A stretch of 64,000 nt of DNA, from contig OX463847.1 in the NCBI GenBank assembly GCA_949825065.1, forward strand, positions 34,171,789 to 34,235,788, in the 5' to 3' direction. Positions within the stretch are counted from its first letter, which is position 1. Each line of letters opens with the position of its first letter. The position numbers were made by a program, and so were the translations under genes. Below the pieces are notes generated by a model. It ran no database searches. It was not told the DNA's origin and saw nothing but the letters and a program-made list of their open reading frames with translations. Source of the stretch: Odontocerum albicorne. Lineage: Eukaryota; Arthropoda; Insecta; Trichoptera; Odontoceridae. Below, piece by piece: positions 11,366-23,590 of this stretch.

Positions 11366-11870
11366 AAAAATGAGAAGCGTATTCTGCGATGATAATCTAA
11401 ACTTGAAACTTCGACAACGGTTAGTCAAATGCTAGGTTTGGTCAGTTTTATTGCATGGAGTGGAATCATGGACCCTCGAAGTTAGTAGTATGAACCGACT
11501 GGAAGCATTCGAAATGTGGATGCACCGGAGAATGCTACGGATACCCTGGACGGATATGGTCAGCAATACAAGGGTTCTTCAAAGAGTCAAAGTTGATAGA
11601 GAGTTGCTGACTAATATTAAAATCCGAAAGGTGTCCTACTTAGGCCATGTACTTAGAGGAGCAAAGTACAAATTACTGCACCTGATCATCCAAGGCAAAA
11701 TAGAAGGCCGAAGAGGTGTTGGCAGGAGGCAAATCTCCTGGCTCCGCAATATATGTGATTGGACTGGCATAAGGGGCGTTGGAGATCTTTTTCGGGCTGC
11801 CGGGGACAAAGATGTCTACTCTACGTTGGGTGACCTGACATGACACTGAGAAGAAGTAAAAATAATCGAC
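11366..11870 (+). pseudogene. LINE 3' end, family L2, copy 1
   Basis: Frame MHGVESWTLEVSSMNRLEAF, EMWMHRRMLRIPWTDMVSNT, KVSYLGHVLRGAKYKLL, GRRGVGRRQISWLRNICDWT and a stop at 11843, with AAGAAG repeats after it. This is the C-terminus of the endonuclease-reverse transcriptase LINEs common in insects. Upstream codons (MRSVFCDDNLNLKLRQRL) are also present, separated from the rest by a stop. A closely related copy is at 43666-44215. Confidence 0.88.
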
Positions 11871-12359
11871 AAGCTATTCCGAGAAGACGAAGATCGCGCT
11901 TTCAAACAGGGGCACCAAAATTTTTTCATACCAATTCAATATTGTAATCTTCCTGAGGTCTACTTTTTGTAACTAAAAATAATATGAAGAAAAGTAAGCG
12001 ATAATTTCATAAGTTTTAATTTCAGCGCTTTCTTTTTATTTAACTTTTCAATAAACATAAGTTCTGTATATTAATTACGTGTGAAATAAACATAAAAACT
12101 TGTCCAACTTACTGGTGATAACTTACAATTATAGTGAATAAATATACTTCATTATAATCGATATTAAAAAAAACTAAAGAAGCATAATTTGTCTTAAAAT
12201 ATTCCTCATTTTAAGTGCCAAACAATTTCCACCCTGATCCATATAATCCTTGATATTTATCTTTTACTTTTTCTCTAATATTATATAGACCACACACACT
12301 TATGTTGGACATGACACCAGTCTGACTTAAGCATTGCTCTCATAATAAACTGGGATCAT

Positions 12360-12425
12360 TCCACCTGAAGAAAGCCTCTAGATAGGAGGTAGAAATACGT
12401 GTCGTGAGGATTAATGTTACTAGGT
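12360..12425 (+). repeat. repeat Q, copy 1
   Basis: CCACCTGAAGAAAGCCTCTA through GGAGGTAGAAATACGTG, matched on the minus strand at 62125-62190. Contains CTGAAGA, a 5-bp stem (GCCTC/GAGGT) with a 7-nt loop, and GAAA. Confidence 0.8.
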
Positions 12426-12902
12426 GAATAACTAAGTGTTTGTTAAATAAGCAATTCCAAAAAATACAGCAGTAGTTTTTCAGCCCACACCCATGACTTC
12501 CGCCTACGCTGTGAAAGGTGATGAAAAGAAATTGGTCGTGTAACTTGACCTACAGTAAAAGATCGGTACTCTTTTTTAACGCGACATGAAGTATGATGAA
12601 AAAAAATATTGTCTAAAAACGAATCCGGCGATAATGAACCGGGAATATAGAACTTACATTCGGCTTATATTCCCTTGAGTGGAATGTCGAGGTCAGAAAT
12701 TAATGTATGTAACATGCGCTAAAATTTAGACACAATAAGACCTTAAACTGAATTCGTCAGCAGTTTGAACAAGCACAATATATCATTTATGGAGTCACTA
12801 TTTTCAAAAGTAATCGGAGAAAGCAAAATACTTTTCTATTTTAAATTATTGGCTCGTATTAATGAGATGTATATTCAAACTGCCTAAATATTATCTTAAT
12901 AT

Positions 12903-13056
12903 GTTATGATTTGCCTGGTGTTATGATATGCCTGGTGTTATGATATGTCTGGTGTTATGATATGCCTGGTGTTATGATATGCCTGGTGTTATGATATGTC
13001 TGGTGTTATGATATGCCTGGTGTTATGATATGCCTGGTGTTATGATATGCCTGGTG
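12903..13056. repeat. 17-bp tandem repeat, about 9 copies
   Basis: Unit GTTATGATATGCCTGGT repeated nine times, with TGCC/TGTC variants. Confidence 0.97.
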
Positions 13057-13179
13057 CGTTTAAAAAAATATTCCGATCAAGATTTTCACGTTTTTTTGAC
13101 CCACTAGATTTCTTCTTTGCATATAGTGGAGTGTAGACCACTTTGCAAACGATTGCTCAATATAAACTCAGTTCGTGAA

Positions 13180-13514
13180 CAGTGGCGGCTGGTCTGGAGG
13201 TTCGTTGGTGCGCTGAACCGATGAAATAATTCGCAATAATTAAATTATATATTCACAAAAATAACTTCCCAAAATGTTAAATATTTGTTTAGATTCAATA
13301 TGTATAAGAATACTAGCAAACGGTAAGAGTATTTTTAATTAATTGATAATTCAAAAAAAAAATAGAGTGATCTCCAATACGCACCGGACGGAAACGCAAA
13401 TTCATGTAGGGCAGACAGAGACATACAGTGAACCGTGAGACAGCGATATTTCATATTCGCTCAACTTCTCGAGGAGCGTTGGTGCTCAGCGCACCTCGGG
13501 ACCAGCCACCGCTG
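13180..13514. mobile_element. hAT-type MITE with 8-bp target duplication
   Basis: 335 bp, ends CAGTGGCGGCTGGTCTGGAG and the complement of CAGCGGTGGCTGGTCCCGAG, flanked by the identical 8-mer TTCGTGAA at 13172-13179 and 13515-13522. An 8-bp duplication with CAG(N)GGCGG ends is typical of hAT elements. No coding capacity. Confidence 0.93.
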
Positions 13515-14199
13515 TTCGTGAATACGCCACCGAAAGGTTATTCACGATAGCGTTACTAATTAACCGCTACATTAAACAAAACTTTGTCAATCAACAAAAG
13601 GTTTGCTATTAGCAATTTGTATATGTATAAACAGGTAGAAAGATTTCTTTTAACGCTTAAGGAGTAATAATTATAAAAACACTCCGATTAAAAAATGTGG
13701 GATAGTCGTGAATAAATTCATAATCTGCAATTAAGGTGCTGCAAAAATCTCTTTTGGACTCACTGAACTATCAGAGTATTCTGATATCTCCTTGGGTTCC
13801 AAATGATTGACCCGCACTCCAATCTACTGCAAACCAAATGCTTGAGCCGCACTCCAATCTACTCCAAACCAAATGCTTGAGCCGCATTCCAATCTACTGC
13901 AAACCAATGAATTATAAATACATCTCATGAAAGCGCCACCCTCAAATTTCTATCACAAATCTCAAAGCTTTATTGGCAGATAAACACTTACTCTCAATTT
14001 GATTACTGAATGTATATTTAGAGATGGATTAGAATCCACTGAATGTAGTATAGAAAAGATTGATAACACAAGAGTTATCTACATGGCAAAGCATGGAATA
14101 CCCACTGACGTCCTATAGGAGTAAAAGATCTATTATACTCGTAGATAGCTAAGAAACATCATCCCAAGAGTGGCAGATCCGATGATAACAGAGACAACA

Positions 14200-14980
14200 G
14201 GTCTAGCTTAAAGAGAAAGAAAATAGAATAGTGTAAAATATAAATTTTATTTGATTTTCTAATAAAACACTTGTCTCGTCAGAAACGTGGAACCAACATA
14301 ATCCGATTGCTCCCAGACACAAGTGCTACTGAGCGAGCATAAACTTGATAAAATGTGTCAATTACCTGATTTATTATCAGGTTTAGTATCAGAATGGCGA
14401 AATTCCGTCGGGAGTTTAATACTCGCTAGTATATTATTCACGATGTCTTGAGCATAACAGACAAGTTTAGCTTAAAGAGAAAGAAAAATAATAGTGTAAA
14501 ATATAAAATTAATTAAATTTTCTAGTAAAACACTTGTCTCGTGAGAAACTTGGAACTAACATGATCCGATTGCTCCCAGACACAAGTGCTACTGAGTGAG
14601 CATAAACTTGATAAAATGTGTCAATTACCTGATTTATTATCAGGTTTAATATCAGAATAGCAAAATTCCGTCGGGAGTTTCATACTCGCTAGTATATTAT
14701 TCACGATGTCTTGAGCATAACAGACAAGTTTAGCTTAAAGAGAAAGAAAAATAATAGTGTAAAATATAAAATTAATTTAATTTTCTAGTAAAACACTTGT
14801 CTCGTGAGAAACTTGGAACTAACATGATCCGATGCTCCCAGACACAAGTGCTACTGAGCGAGCATAAACTTGATAAAATGTGTCAATTACCGGATTTATT
14901 ATCAGGTTCAGTACCAGTATGGCGAAATTCCGTCAGGAGTTTCATACTCGCTAATAAATTATTCATGATATCTTGAGTAA
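14200..14980. repeat. 263-bp tandem repeat, 3 copies
   Basis: TAGCTTAAAGAGAAAGAAAA begins units at 14204, 14467 and 14730. Each unit contains CACTTGTCTCGTxAGAAACx, GCTCCCAGACACAAGTGCTA and a hairpin-forming ACCTGATTTATTATCAGGT. Confidence 0.95.
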
Positions 14981-14999
14981 GTAACCTATGAGAAGAGAG

Positions 15000-15970
15000 A
15001 TTTGATCAAATCATGATTATTTATTAAACACTTTATATGCTTGGTTAGACACGCTGTGTGACATAAATACGCCAATTAAATTCATCATCATTACCATCAC
15101 GCAATGTCCCTATTGGGTAAAGCAAAAAGAACAGACCACAGATTTAATCATATTCGTTTGTTTTTATAATATAATAATGACAAAGAAATTTTCAAAAGAT
15201 GAACTATGTTTCGTTCATTAAGTTATTTTTAAGAATTAAGGTATTAACGATTTATATGAATAAAAGGGATTTTAGTTATTGACGAGGATATCATCACCAT
15301 CACAGTGAATAGATTTTCACTTTATTCTATCCTGAAATACATATTTCGTTTGTTCCACGTCTATATATGGTACTTCGTCTGCATACTCTCCTGTTTGTTA
15401 TAAAGGCTTTTCACTCTTTCCTACTTCAGAATTTAATTAATTTATCCTGTCATGTTTTTATAGGTTTCCCAAAATTCTCATACATTATATACAATATGTA
15501 TTGATTATTTTTTGTAAATATTTCAGAATCAATGTTTTCCACGCGTACAAACTAACTCAATGTTCATTTCTTCATCTTAAGGACTACACCTTCTTTCGCA
15601 CTATTTCCCAGTGTCTTAATTTCCTATTCTGTCATACGTTGTTTTTCCACAAATTCTACGGAATAAATTTATCTTTCTTTTATCATTTTTTAGCAGCCTA
15701 CTTTGCCTACTTTGAAATGCTATGGTCGGTAAATATATTTAATAACCCACTATTCACTCTATTACTTGTACCCTGCTATTACGCATTCTACGCAACGCTC
15801 TTATTTCAACCGCATTTATCTTAGTTTCGTTATTTGTAGTCAATTGAATTGAAAAGAAGAATATACCAAACTGTTTTAGAAGGGCTCTTTTCTACGGGTC
15901 AGAATGTTAGACCATGTATCTCATTCTCATTCACACTCATAAAAAAGAGAGTAAATCCTGTAAAAAAGCG
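15000..15970. other. AT-rich, nothing recognised
   Basis: A 107-codon open frame at 15501-15824 has the Phe/Leu/Tyr bias expected of AT-rich noise and no start context or splice signals. Confidence 0.5.
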
Positions 15971-15976
15971 AATGCT

Positions 15977-16232
15977 TCGATGATCTATCATATGTGAGTC
16001 ACACTCAGAGATTAAATGATCTATCATATGTGAGTCACACTCAGAGACTTCGATGATCTATCATATTTGAGTCACACTCAGAGACTAAATGATCTATCAT
16101 ATGTGAGTCACACTCAGAGACTTCGATGATCTATCATATTTGAGTCACACTCAGAGACTAAATGATCTATCATATGTGAGTCACACTCAGAGACTTCGAT
16201 GATCTATCATATGTGAGTCACACTCAGAGACT
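15977..16232. repeat. 36/37-bp tandem repeat with higher-order alternation, 7 copies
   Basis: TGATCTATCATAT starts at 15981, 16018, 16054, 16090, 16127, 16163 and 16200. Units ending in GACTTCGA alternate with units ending in GACTAAA, giving a 73-74-bp dimer, as in young satellites. Confidence 0.95.
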
Positions 16233-17519
16233 AAATTTGAAAGAACTGACAGAACAGTATCCAAAATATAACAGTCCATTCGCTTAACTATTAAGGTCCT
16301 GAAGTTTCCGTCCTGAACAAGTTAGAACTTGCATGGACAGACACCACACTATCCGCGTCCACCACATAGTCAGTGTTTCAGTTAAAATTAAACGTATCTA
16401 CCCTCACTAGTATGTATATTAGAGCCGACATACGTGTTGTTTCGTTATATTCTGATTTTTTTTTAATTGTAAATTAATAATTTTTAATAATTGCAAAAGA
16501 AGGAAAACCCCGGACGCAATACGTTCAGATACTGCCGGTCTTTTATTTTCTTTCGAAAGAAATTTGATAACTACGGAATATAAAAACATTTCCAACTGAG
16601 CCACGAAAGTCATCAAAAAATCTTAATACGTTAATTGCAAAAAGCATTTTTTTTTGCAAAGCGCACTAACTGAAAAAGTCACCCGGTTAAATCATAAAAT
16701 TTCCATCGCCCCAATTTATTTCTACTAAAAGACATAAAGTCGATCATGAACCATATACTAACATCATATATATTGAGTAACTGCTTCAATTTTATTTCTT
16801 TCGATAAATATAAACATACCAATTATTTTATAGTTTTAGATTACTCGAGGCAAATCTCAGTGGAAAATATAAGGGGATGTTTTATATCCATTTCCCCTTT
16901 CTGTAATGGGAAAGGGGTAGGTTTATATGCCTCAAGGGAGTGGCATATCGACTTCGGTCTAGACGCGGACGAAATGTCAGATATGACATTAAATTATTGT
17001 TTGGTTTAGGGGGTAAACAACAAAACAGTGTAACGATAATTGTAAATGATAAGCAAACAATGAAAAATAAAGATATTTATGTGTAGGCGAAGGGTTTTTA
17101 ATGGTTTTGTTTTGTTTCGGCGGAAGAAAAAAGGGAAATTAAAAATAGCGATGCTGTGATTGAAAAGTGGAACTTTTTTGTATATTTTCATCTTATATTG
17201 AAAAGCTTGTCCAAATTATATTCTTTCGTATATTTTTGTACGGCGCTGAAATATGGGAAATAACCCCTGAGAATGTTCAAACACCTTCCCCGATATGGGT
17301 ATGTTAAGGAGTAGCATACGAATAAATTAAATGGAAAATATATTTTAAAACAAGTCGATTATAAGAATTCATTTTATTTTCAAACAATACAATATATTGT
17401 AGCTAAAGTTCAATTATTGAAATGATGATGAACGCTAGACACGGTCCAAAAATTGATTGCAGTTTTCTGAATAATATGTACATTTTCGTAGAACATGCGC
17501 TAGTATTTATTTCAAGCAT

Positions 17520-17815
17520 TCTAAGATTATTTGAGCATGCAGAACGAATGAATGAAGAAAGGATAACAAAATAAATATGTAGTGCAAATGTGAGTGGAAG
17601 GTGTGGTAGAGGAAGGCTAAGGAAACTATGATAAGATCAAAATAATGTTATTTTGAAAGAAAGAAATGGAGAAAGTCAGAGAAATCGTGAGATTTATATG
17701 AGAAAGTGTATGGATATAGAAGAATCTAAAAATGTGTGTCACGATAGGAAGTTCTGGCACGTTCTATTGTCTGCCTAACCAAACAGGGATATGGCGTGAT
17801 GGTATGAGTGTATTT
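17520..17815 (+). pseudogene. LINE 3' tail, family L1t
   Basis: Contains the AATGAATGAAGAAAGGATAA, AGTGCAAATGTGAGTGGAAG and TCTGCCTAACCAAACAGGGA landmarks of the family tail. A second partial tail lies at 18000-18130 (ending TATGTATATATGTATGTATT) and is separated from the first by the shared segment 17833-18005. Confidence 0.75.
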
Positions 17816-17999
17816 CTTGATGTGGTGGATTTTAAAAATGATTATTCCATATAAGGGCTAGTAAAGTAGCGAATCTCGCTAAAACATCAATACATAAACT
17901 TTTCTAGGGGGTGAACCATTTGGGCCTCTATATGGTATATAATATGATAACATGGACTCCAATACACTGTATTGACTGCATTGGAGTAGTAACACCACT

Positions 18000-18130
18000 G
18001 ATTTTGGCCTAGTTGTATAGATGGTGTATGGGTGTGAAAGGATGTGTCGAGATGGGAAAGTCTGATGTTTTGTCCTCTATGCCTAGCCCGACAGGGAATT
18101 ATGTGATGATATGTATATATGTATGTATTT
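18000..18130 (+). pseudogene. LINE 3' tail, family L1t, short piece
   Basis: Terminal 130 bp of the family: GTATGGGTGTGAAAGGATGT, CTATGCCTAGCCCGACAGGG and a TATGTATG-type end. Confidence 0.65.
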
Positions 18131-18769
18131 ACTTCACCCACGTTACCTCAAAATACTAGTTATACGAGTATACAATTACATGCAATCCAATTATGAAAAT
18201 GAAGCCGTCAAAAATAAAAATTATATATAATAAATGAGATAGTTCTATAACTTTGCCCATTCAGTTTCCAAATCATTCATATCGCGATATTATTAATATT
18301 TTCTAGAAATTTCAGCATGACCAGTTCGATTACATCGGAAGCCATTACCGAAGACTAAAATTTCAAAACTCCAAGTACTCAAAGCCGGAAACTGAATGTC
18401 AAGGACTCGGAAATGGAATCGGAAATGGCGGGAAATTCGCAGGAAGTTGCCTGAGTAATTGAATTCATTACTGGAGGGAAAACTATTCGATTAGTCGCAT
18501 AAGTTGATGTCATGATTTCTGCAATGGATGGAATTTCACGTAATTGGTGGTGAAATGTTAATTTGCGAAAGTCCTTGGCTTAAATTTCCCATCGATTATT
18601 TTCACGATTGCATAGTTTTAACCATGAGAATTTAATTAATAGACTTCGAAACGAACTTCCTTAGTATGCAAATATGCCGGTGTAAGAATATTCATTTATA
18701 TTTTTCCTAGACAATATTTATCACATATGTTTTGAGACTTTATCAGTTATATAAGGTATTTCGGGGTGT

Positions 18770-18850
18770 TGTACCGCTTAGTTTGGCTTATGATGCTGAC
18801 ATTTCGAAAACGTTGCAGTTTTCATCTTCAGTGTTTGTTTGAAACCTTCT
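18770..18850 (-). repeat. repeat R, copy 1
   Basis: Reads on the minus strand CAAACACTGAAGATGAAAAC, TGCAAC, GTTTTCGAAATGTCAGCATC. The motif CTGAAGA (18825-18831), a perfect 6-bp stem GAAAAC/GTTTTC with 6-nt loop, and GAAA (18802-18805) follow in order. Copy 2 at 45685-45755. Confidence 0.8.
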
Positions 18851-19238
18851 TCTTCAGTACTTTTTTTTTACAATGGCGAACAATGAGTAATTTGTCTACC
18901 CAAAGGATCGATTACAGAAGCTGAAAACAATGTTATCACTCTCTTCAACATATTCACATCATTAACCATTTTACTAGAATCAGTACCTATTCCGAGACAG
19001 CTGACTTATATCCCTTATATACATACAATTATCACGTATAAGTTATTTGAGGTTTGAATTGCAGCCGGTTAGGACATTCAATACATTTTAATAAAACATT
19101 TCATTACGTATTTCGAAAGAAAACCTGTAAAAAATAGTATACTTTTCATTTATTGTATTCACAAATTGTATGAATTTCACAAATTTTGAAAACCCAATCA
19201 CCTAGTGACACCTTTTTTTTAATTCTTACTAATTCGAA

Positions 19239-20206
19239 TAACCCGCAGGCGCGACATGTCGCGCGCTGCAAACACCGTCTGACCGAGCGCGATTTTTGGT
19301 GTTGTGGTAGGCATATATTGTAATTGTCACACGCGGCAACGTTTATCATGGCATTGTAACCCATTAGTGCGACACGTCGCGCGCGACATCATTGCATTGT
19401 ATGGGCTGTAATCCACTGGCGCGTTATGTCGCGCGCGTCTCATTCGGTTTTATAAAGTAAAGTAATTGGCTGAACGTTTTTTTTTGTTGAGAAAAAGGAA
19501 TTTAATCGATACAGAAGCATTTATAATTTAAATCGAACAAAGCCACGCTATTTGGAATACTGCTTGTTCCGAATATAGTGACAAGGAACAGAAAAAAGAT
19601 TTCTTCAACTAGGGTTAGGATTTCACAAAAGTTAGTATGAATCCTTTTTATTTCTTCCTTTACAAATTTCAACAATTCATCAAAATATTTGACACTCTTC
19701 TCTTATAATTAAAAAATATATAATTGTGTGTCTGTAACTTATGATATACTATACTTCGTAACTTACAATATGGCGTGCGCTATTGCCAAATCTCATTACG
19801 CGCATGCACTTGTCAACGCAGTCAATTAATAATCCTTTTTCAAGAACATATGTACATATGTCTACTCCAAATAAATGTATGTTTATGTTAATTAACATTA
19901 AAATTAATGTATGTATGTATAAGTTTTCTTTTCCTTAATATTTTTTTCCAGCTAAGTAAATTCCGCACAAACTTATTAATAAACTTGAAGTTATTAGTAA
20001 TAATTTTTAACATGTGTGTTAAATCTCTCGAATTTGATGACGTTTTAAACTATTGTAAATGTATAAAACACTCGCGATCTCTTCGACTTTCATATATACG
20101 AGTATGTACTGCCAAGCCTTGACGCAATCTTGTCGCGTGTTTAAAATCGCTCTTACAAATCGCGCACGATTCTAGTCGCGCGCGATATGTCGCGCCAGTG
20201 GGTTAT
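19239..20206. mobile_element. CpG-rich element with repeated GTCGCGCGCGAC-like ends
   Basis: Three direct units start TAACCCGCAGGCGCGACATG (19239), TAACCCATTAGTGCGACACG (19357) and TAATCCACTGGCGCGTTATG (19409), each followed by TCGCGCGC. One inverted unit (complement of TAACCCACTGGCGCGACATA) ends at 20206, preceded by more CGCG words. The interior is ordinary AT-rich DNA. The layout fits a non-autonomous DNA transposon with repeated subterminal binding sites; family not recognised. CpG density is extreme for this genome. Confidence 0.65.
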
Positions 20207-20400
20207 AATTTACATAAAAAGAACATTACTTTACATAAAACCATGTTTATATGATACATAAGACGTTAAGGGATACCATACGAATGAATGGATAAAAATC
20301 ATTATCTGTCTTCCAATTATGTTAAAAGTATTTTAAGTCAAATTCAAACACAAAATTGCACCTACGAGAAATACTCGTGGTCGGTGTTCTTCGATATTTT

Positions 20401-20948
20401 TATACTAGAGAAAATGTAGGATGGTCCCTGTGACGTTTGGAATGTTATGTCTCAAAGGGATGGGGTTTTCGTTCTTTTTACAAATCGAATCGTTTTTTTA
20501 TAAATCGAAAAATTGTTTTTCTCTAAACTGACGTTTTAATTCCTAATTTTCATTATACTGACTATCTAATGTATTGTATCACTATGAATTAATACTAATT
20601 ACGAACGTTTAACTTTAGGTAAAAAAAAATTGAAAATCCAATTATCGTATACTCCATCCCTAGACAATGCAGACTAACGTAATGACTTTTGACAAACGTC
20701 ACCAAATATTATTTGATTTTAACAAACTACCACATTTTTGTAAATTTGTAACAAGATGTATTAATTTGTCATTATTGTTAGTTTTATGTAATGTATTTAC
20801 CTAAATAACTTGCTATTTATTAAAATCGAGGCTTATTTTAAATTTGATAAAATATAATAATTAAAATTACTGAACGTCGTTACAAGGTTGTATTGGGGCA
20901 AATTTGTGAACTGTCACAGGGAACATGCTACATTTTTTCTAGTATAGT
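20401..20948. mobile_element. MITE family M1, copy 1
   Basis: About 548 bp, terminal inverted repeats of about 34 bp starting TATACTAGAGAAAATGTAGG and containing GGTCCCTGTGAC. The same unit occurs at 46823-47404. TA at the borders suggests a Tc1/mariner-mobilised element. No coding region. Confidence 0.88.
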
Positions 20949-21552
20949 AGCTTAACCTCTCGTACCATAGGATCGCAGAACGCTGGTTATTCTCAAGCAA
21001 ATACTCGTACTTCATTCGGTCGTCATCAGTGGTGATAGGCCTTTTAGAACCGACACCGACTTCTAGTTACGAATCACCGTTTTTAAACCACATGTGACAA
21101 GCACGATCGTTCACTACATCATCGCCATGTAGGTAGTGCACAAATGTATTGCATAAGCTTTTTTCCTGCGCGGCACTAAAAATCATCAAGCACCGACATA
21201 CGAGTAACAACTTATTTTGTTCCATCTTCAAAATTACGCCAAAAAATACACTTTCAATTTAAGTAAACAATGGCCGAAAAAAATGCACATAACTATCCAT
21301 GATAATATATATTCAGCACGTTTGAAATGAGGTGACGAAATTTTTTTCTTAACGATATTTATCCGAGAAATACGCAATTACTTTCCGAACAACTTACTCG
21401 AAAGAAAAAAAATTCATTAATAGTACTTTAAGTAAAATTGTTTACTATACATTAAAATAATTTATGTTCGGTATGTCCCAAGTCTAGAAAGCGCCCATAA
21501 ACGTGTATTGTTTCTTTCATAAAACGAAACTTGCGCAAAGTTTGTTAGAATA

Positions 21553-22073
21553 CATTAGACTCTCGATTATCCGGAGTCACATTAACCGGGTTACTGACTA
21601 ATCGGGGAAGAAAAAAAATACATAACATTTTGAAATATTGAAAAATATATGTTTTAATTTCGACTGCAAAATACAATATGTAACAAAAAATTAAACTGGC
21701 CAAATTATGATTTCCAGTTGATGACGTTTTTTGCACTTACTTTTCAGATGTTAACGGGCGGACCCATCACCTAAAATTATAAATTTAAATAGCGTGTGCG
21801 TTGCTATTGGCTATTTTTATGATCCATACTCGTATTTGTATTTTTTTCTTGACTTTTTTAATATTCAGTGGTAGTATCAAGTTTACATCGCCCTATCTCA
21901 AGCTAATGTTATAAAATCTACCTTCAACCATTTGCCAAAAAGTAAACAAAGGAAAAAACTTCTTTGCTGTCGCATTTTAAACAAAAGGGTGGGTTGGATA
22001 ATTTTGAGTTTTTAATTCAATTTTTTTCCTATATTTTTTATAACTATTCTCACGGATAGCCGAGAGTTTACTG
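21553..22073. mobile_element. pogo/Tigger-type MITE
   Basis: 521 bp with ends CATTAGACTCTCGATTATCC and the complement of CAGTAAACTCTCGGCTATCC, TA on both sides. The CTCTCGxxTATCCG terminus is characteristic of pogo/Tigger elements of the Tc1/mariner superfamily. The inside is AT-rich without transposase. Confidence 0.88.
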
Positions 22074-22079
22074 TATATA

Positions 22080-23057
22080 CCTTATGTTGATGGCTGTGGT
22101 CATTAGTTGGTTAACATTCACGCTAGACAAACAGGCACCCCTGGCTCGATTTACTTCCTGACTAATTTTACTCTGAGAAAATTATTATTTATCTATTTAT
22201 TTGAAGATTTCTTGATTTATTTGTTTATTTATTTATTAACTTATAACCCTTAACATAAAATCAAATTTCAATTACGAAAAATTATACAAAAAAAAGTAAC
22301 AAAATTCAAATGAAAACAGCAATCAAACAAAACACATCACATAACAAAAAAAGAAAAACAGCAAACTTGAACACACAATCAAAACGGAAAAACATTTGTG
22401 CACCAACATAAAAATTAAGTATGCCACGAGTACATCAAATAAAACTTACAAATGAGCTTTAATTTTACATCTAAATTTATGTTTTTCTGTATCTCATATT
22501 CTGTTTATCTATAAATTCTTATAGCGTTATTAAACAATACACAAATAACTTGATACAAAACTCTATGTAACAAAAGGCTGAAACAGATTAAATCTGAAAA
22601 TCATCTTTTAAGTTTAATAATCCTTGCCATAGGAACTTTGGGTTTGATCTGTCAAGAATGTGTACTTGCTGAAGTGGAAATGCTTGCACACAATATACCA
22701 ATACACCTATAAGCGTCTTCCATCCACAGAATGGCTGAAAATCATACTCATGTCACGAAAGATATACCAATTTATGTCATAGCTAAAGAACTTAATCACA
22801 CATTTCATGAAATGCCAAAATAATAAGTAGGAAAATCAGCAAGTGATTTAATTGTTATGTTACATAATGTAACATAACACACACATCCCTTAAATCAAGG
22901 GTTATTAAGTAATGTTTTATGTACATGTAGCATACTTTGTCCCAAGATTAGATATGGAGGAGCTCTGTTTCAAGTTTTCATGTAGATTTCTGTGTAACAT
23001 GCTATTTTAGATTAAGAAATTCCTGTAAATAAAACTGCTTAAATCGCTAAGTTGACA
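22080..23057. other. AT-rich, nothing recognised
   Basis: Low-complexity A-rich sequence near 22250-22400; no gene or element. Confidence 0.5.
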
Positions 23058-23365
23058 ACCACCGTGGTATAATTACATAGTAGTATGCTAAGATGCTGGA
23101 CTTCCACCTAGATGTTTTGGGTATAATTACTGAAGGTATCTGGTAAAACAGTTCATCTGGTAACAATACTCAAGTACGCTAGACGTATGTGTGTTGTGTT
23201 GCATCTTCACGTGTGGTAGTATTGATAACACGTGCGATGACGAACTACGAGTTTGTGCCTACTCGTAGTTCTAAAGTCCTTAGGATCGTGGACAATTCGT
23301 CTTCCAATCACGCTCTTCAATATGCCCAAATCACCAATCAGATATGCTGAGCAGTACCATGCGAA
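23058..23365 (+). mobile_element. SINE, family S2
   Basis: Degenerate tRNA-like head followed by TGATAACACGTGCGATGACG, GTAGTTCTAAAGTCCTTAGG and GACAATTCGTCTTCCAATCA, matching the S2 body in order. Runs into an L1t LINE fragment. Confidence 0.7.
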
Positions 23366-23374
23366 AGGTATGAG

Positions 23375-23590
23375 AGTGAAAACTTTGATATATGGTAGTG
23401 AAACATGGATGTTGAAAAAAGACTGAATTAAGCTGAATAAATGCTATAGAAATGTGTTCTCTGAGAAGAATGCATAGGGTGACAATTTATGAGAGAATAT
23501 GGAAGTGATTAGGGATGAATGTCAACTTAAGGCTGATGTGTTGAGCAAGATGAAGAAGAGCACTCCGAGATGGTTTAACACGTTCGCTGC
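23375..23590 (+). pseudogene. LINE C-terminal fragment, family L1t
   Basis: Reads YGSETWMLKKD, then (L)RRMHRVTIYERIW, VIRDECQLKADVLSKMKKST with stops, ending at GAGATGGTTTAACACGTTC. The rest of the tail is missing. Confidence 0.75.

Noticed and set aside
15501..15824. 107-codon open frame rich in Phe, Leu and Tyr
   Set aside because: Composition is what AT-rich noise gives; no start context, splice sites or homology.
15977..16232. CRISPR-like array
   Set aside because: Units abut without unique spacers and the context is an insect genome; it is a satellite-type tandem repeat.
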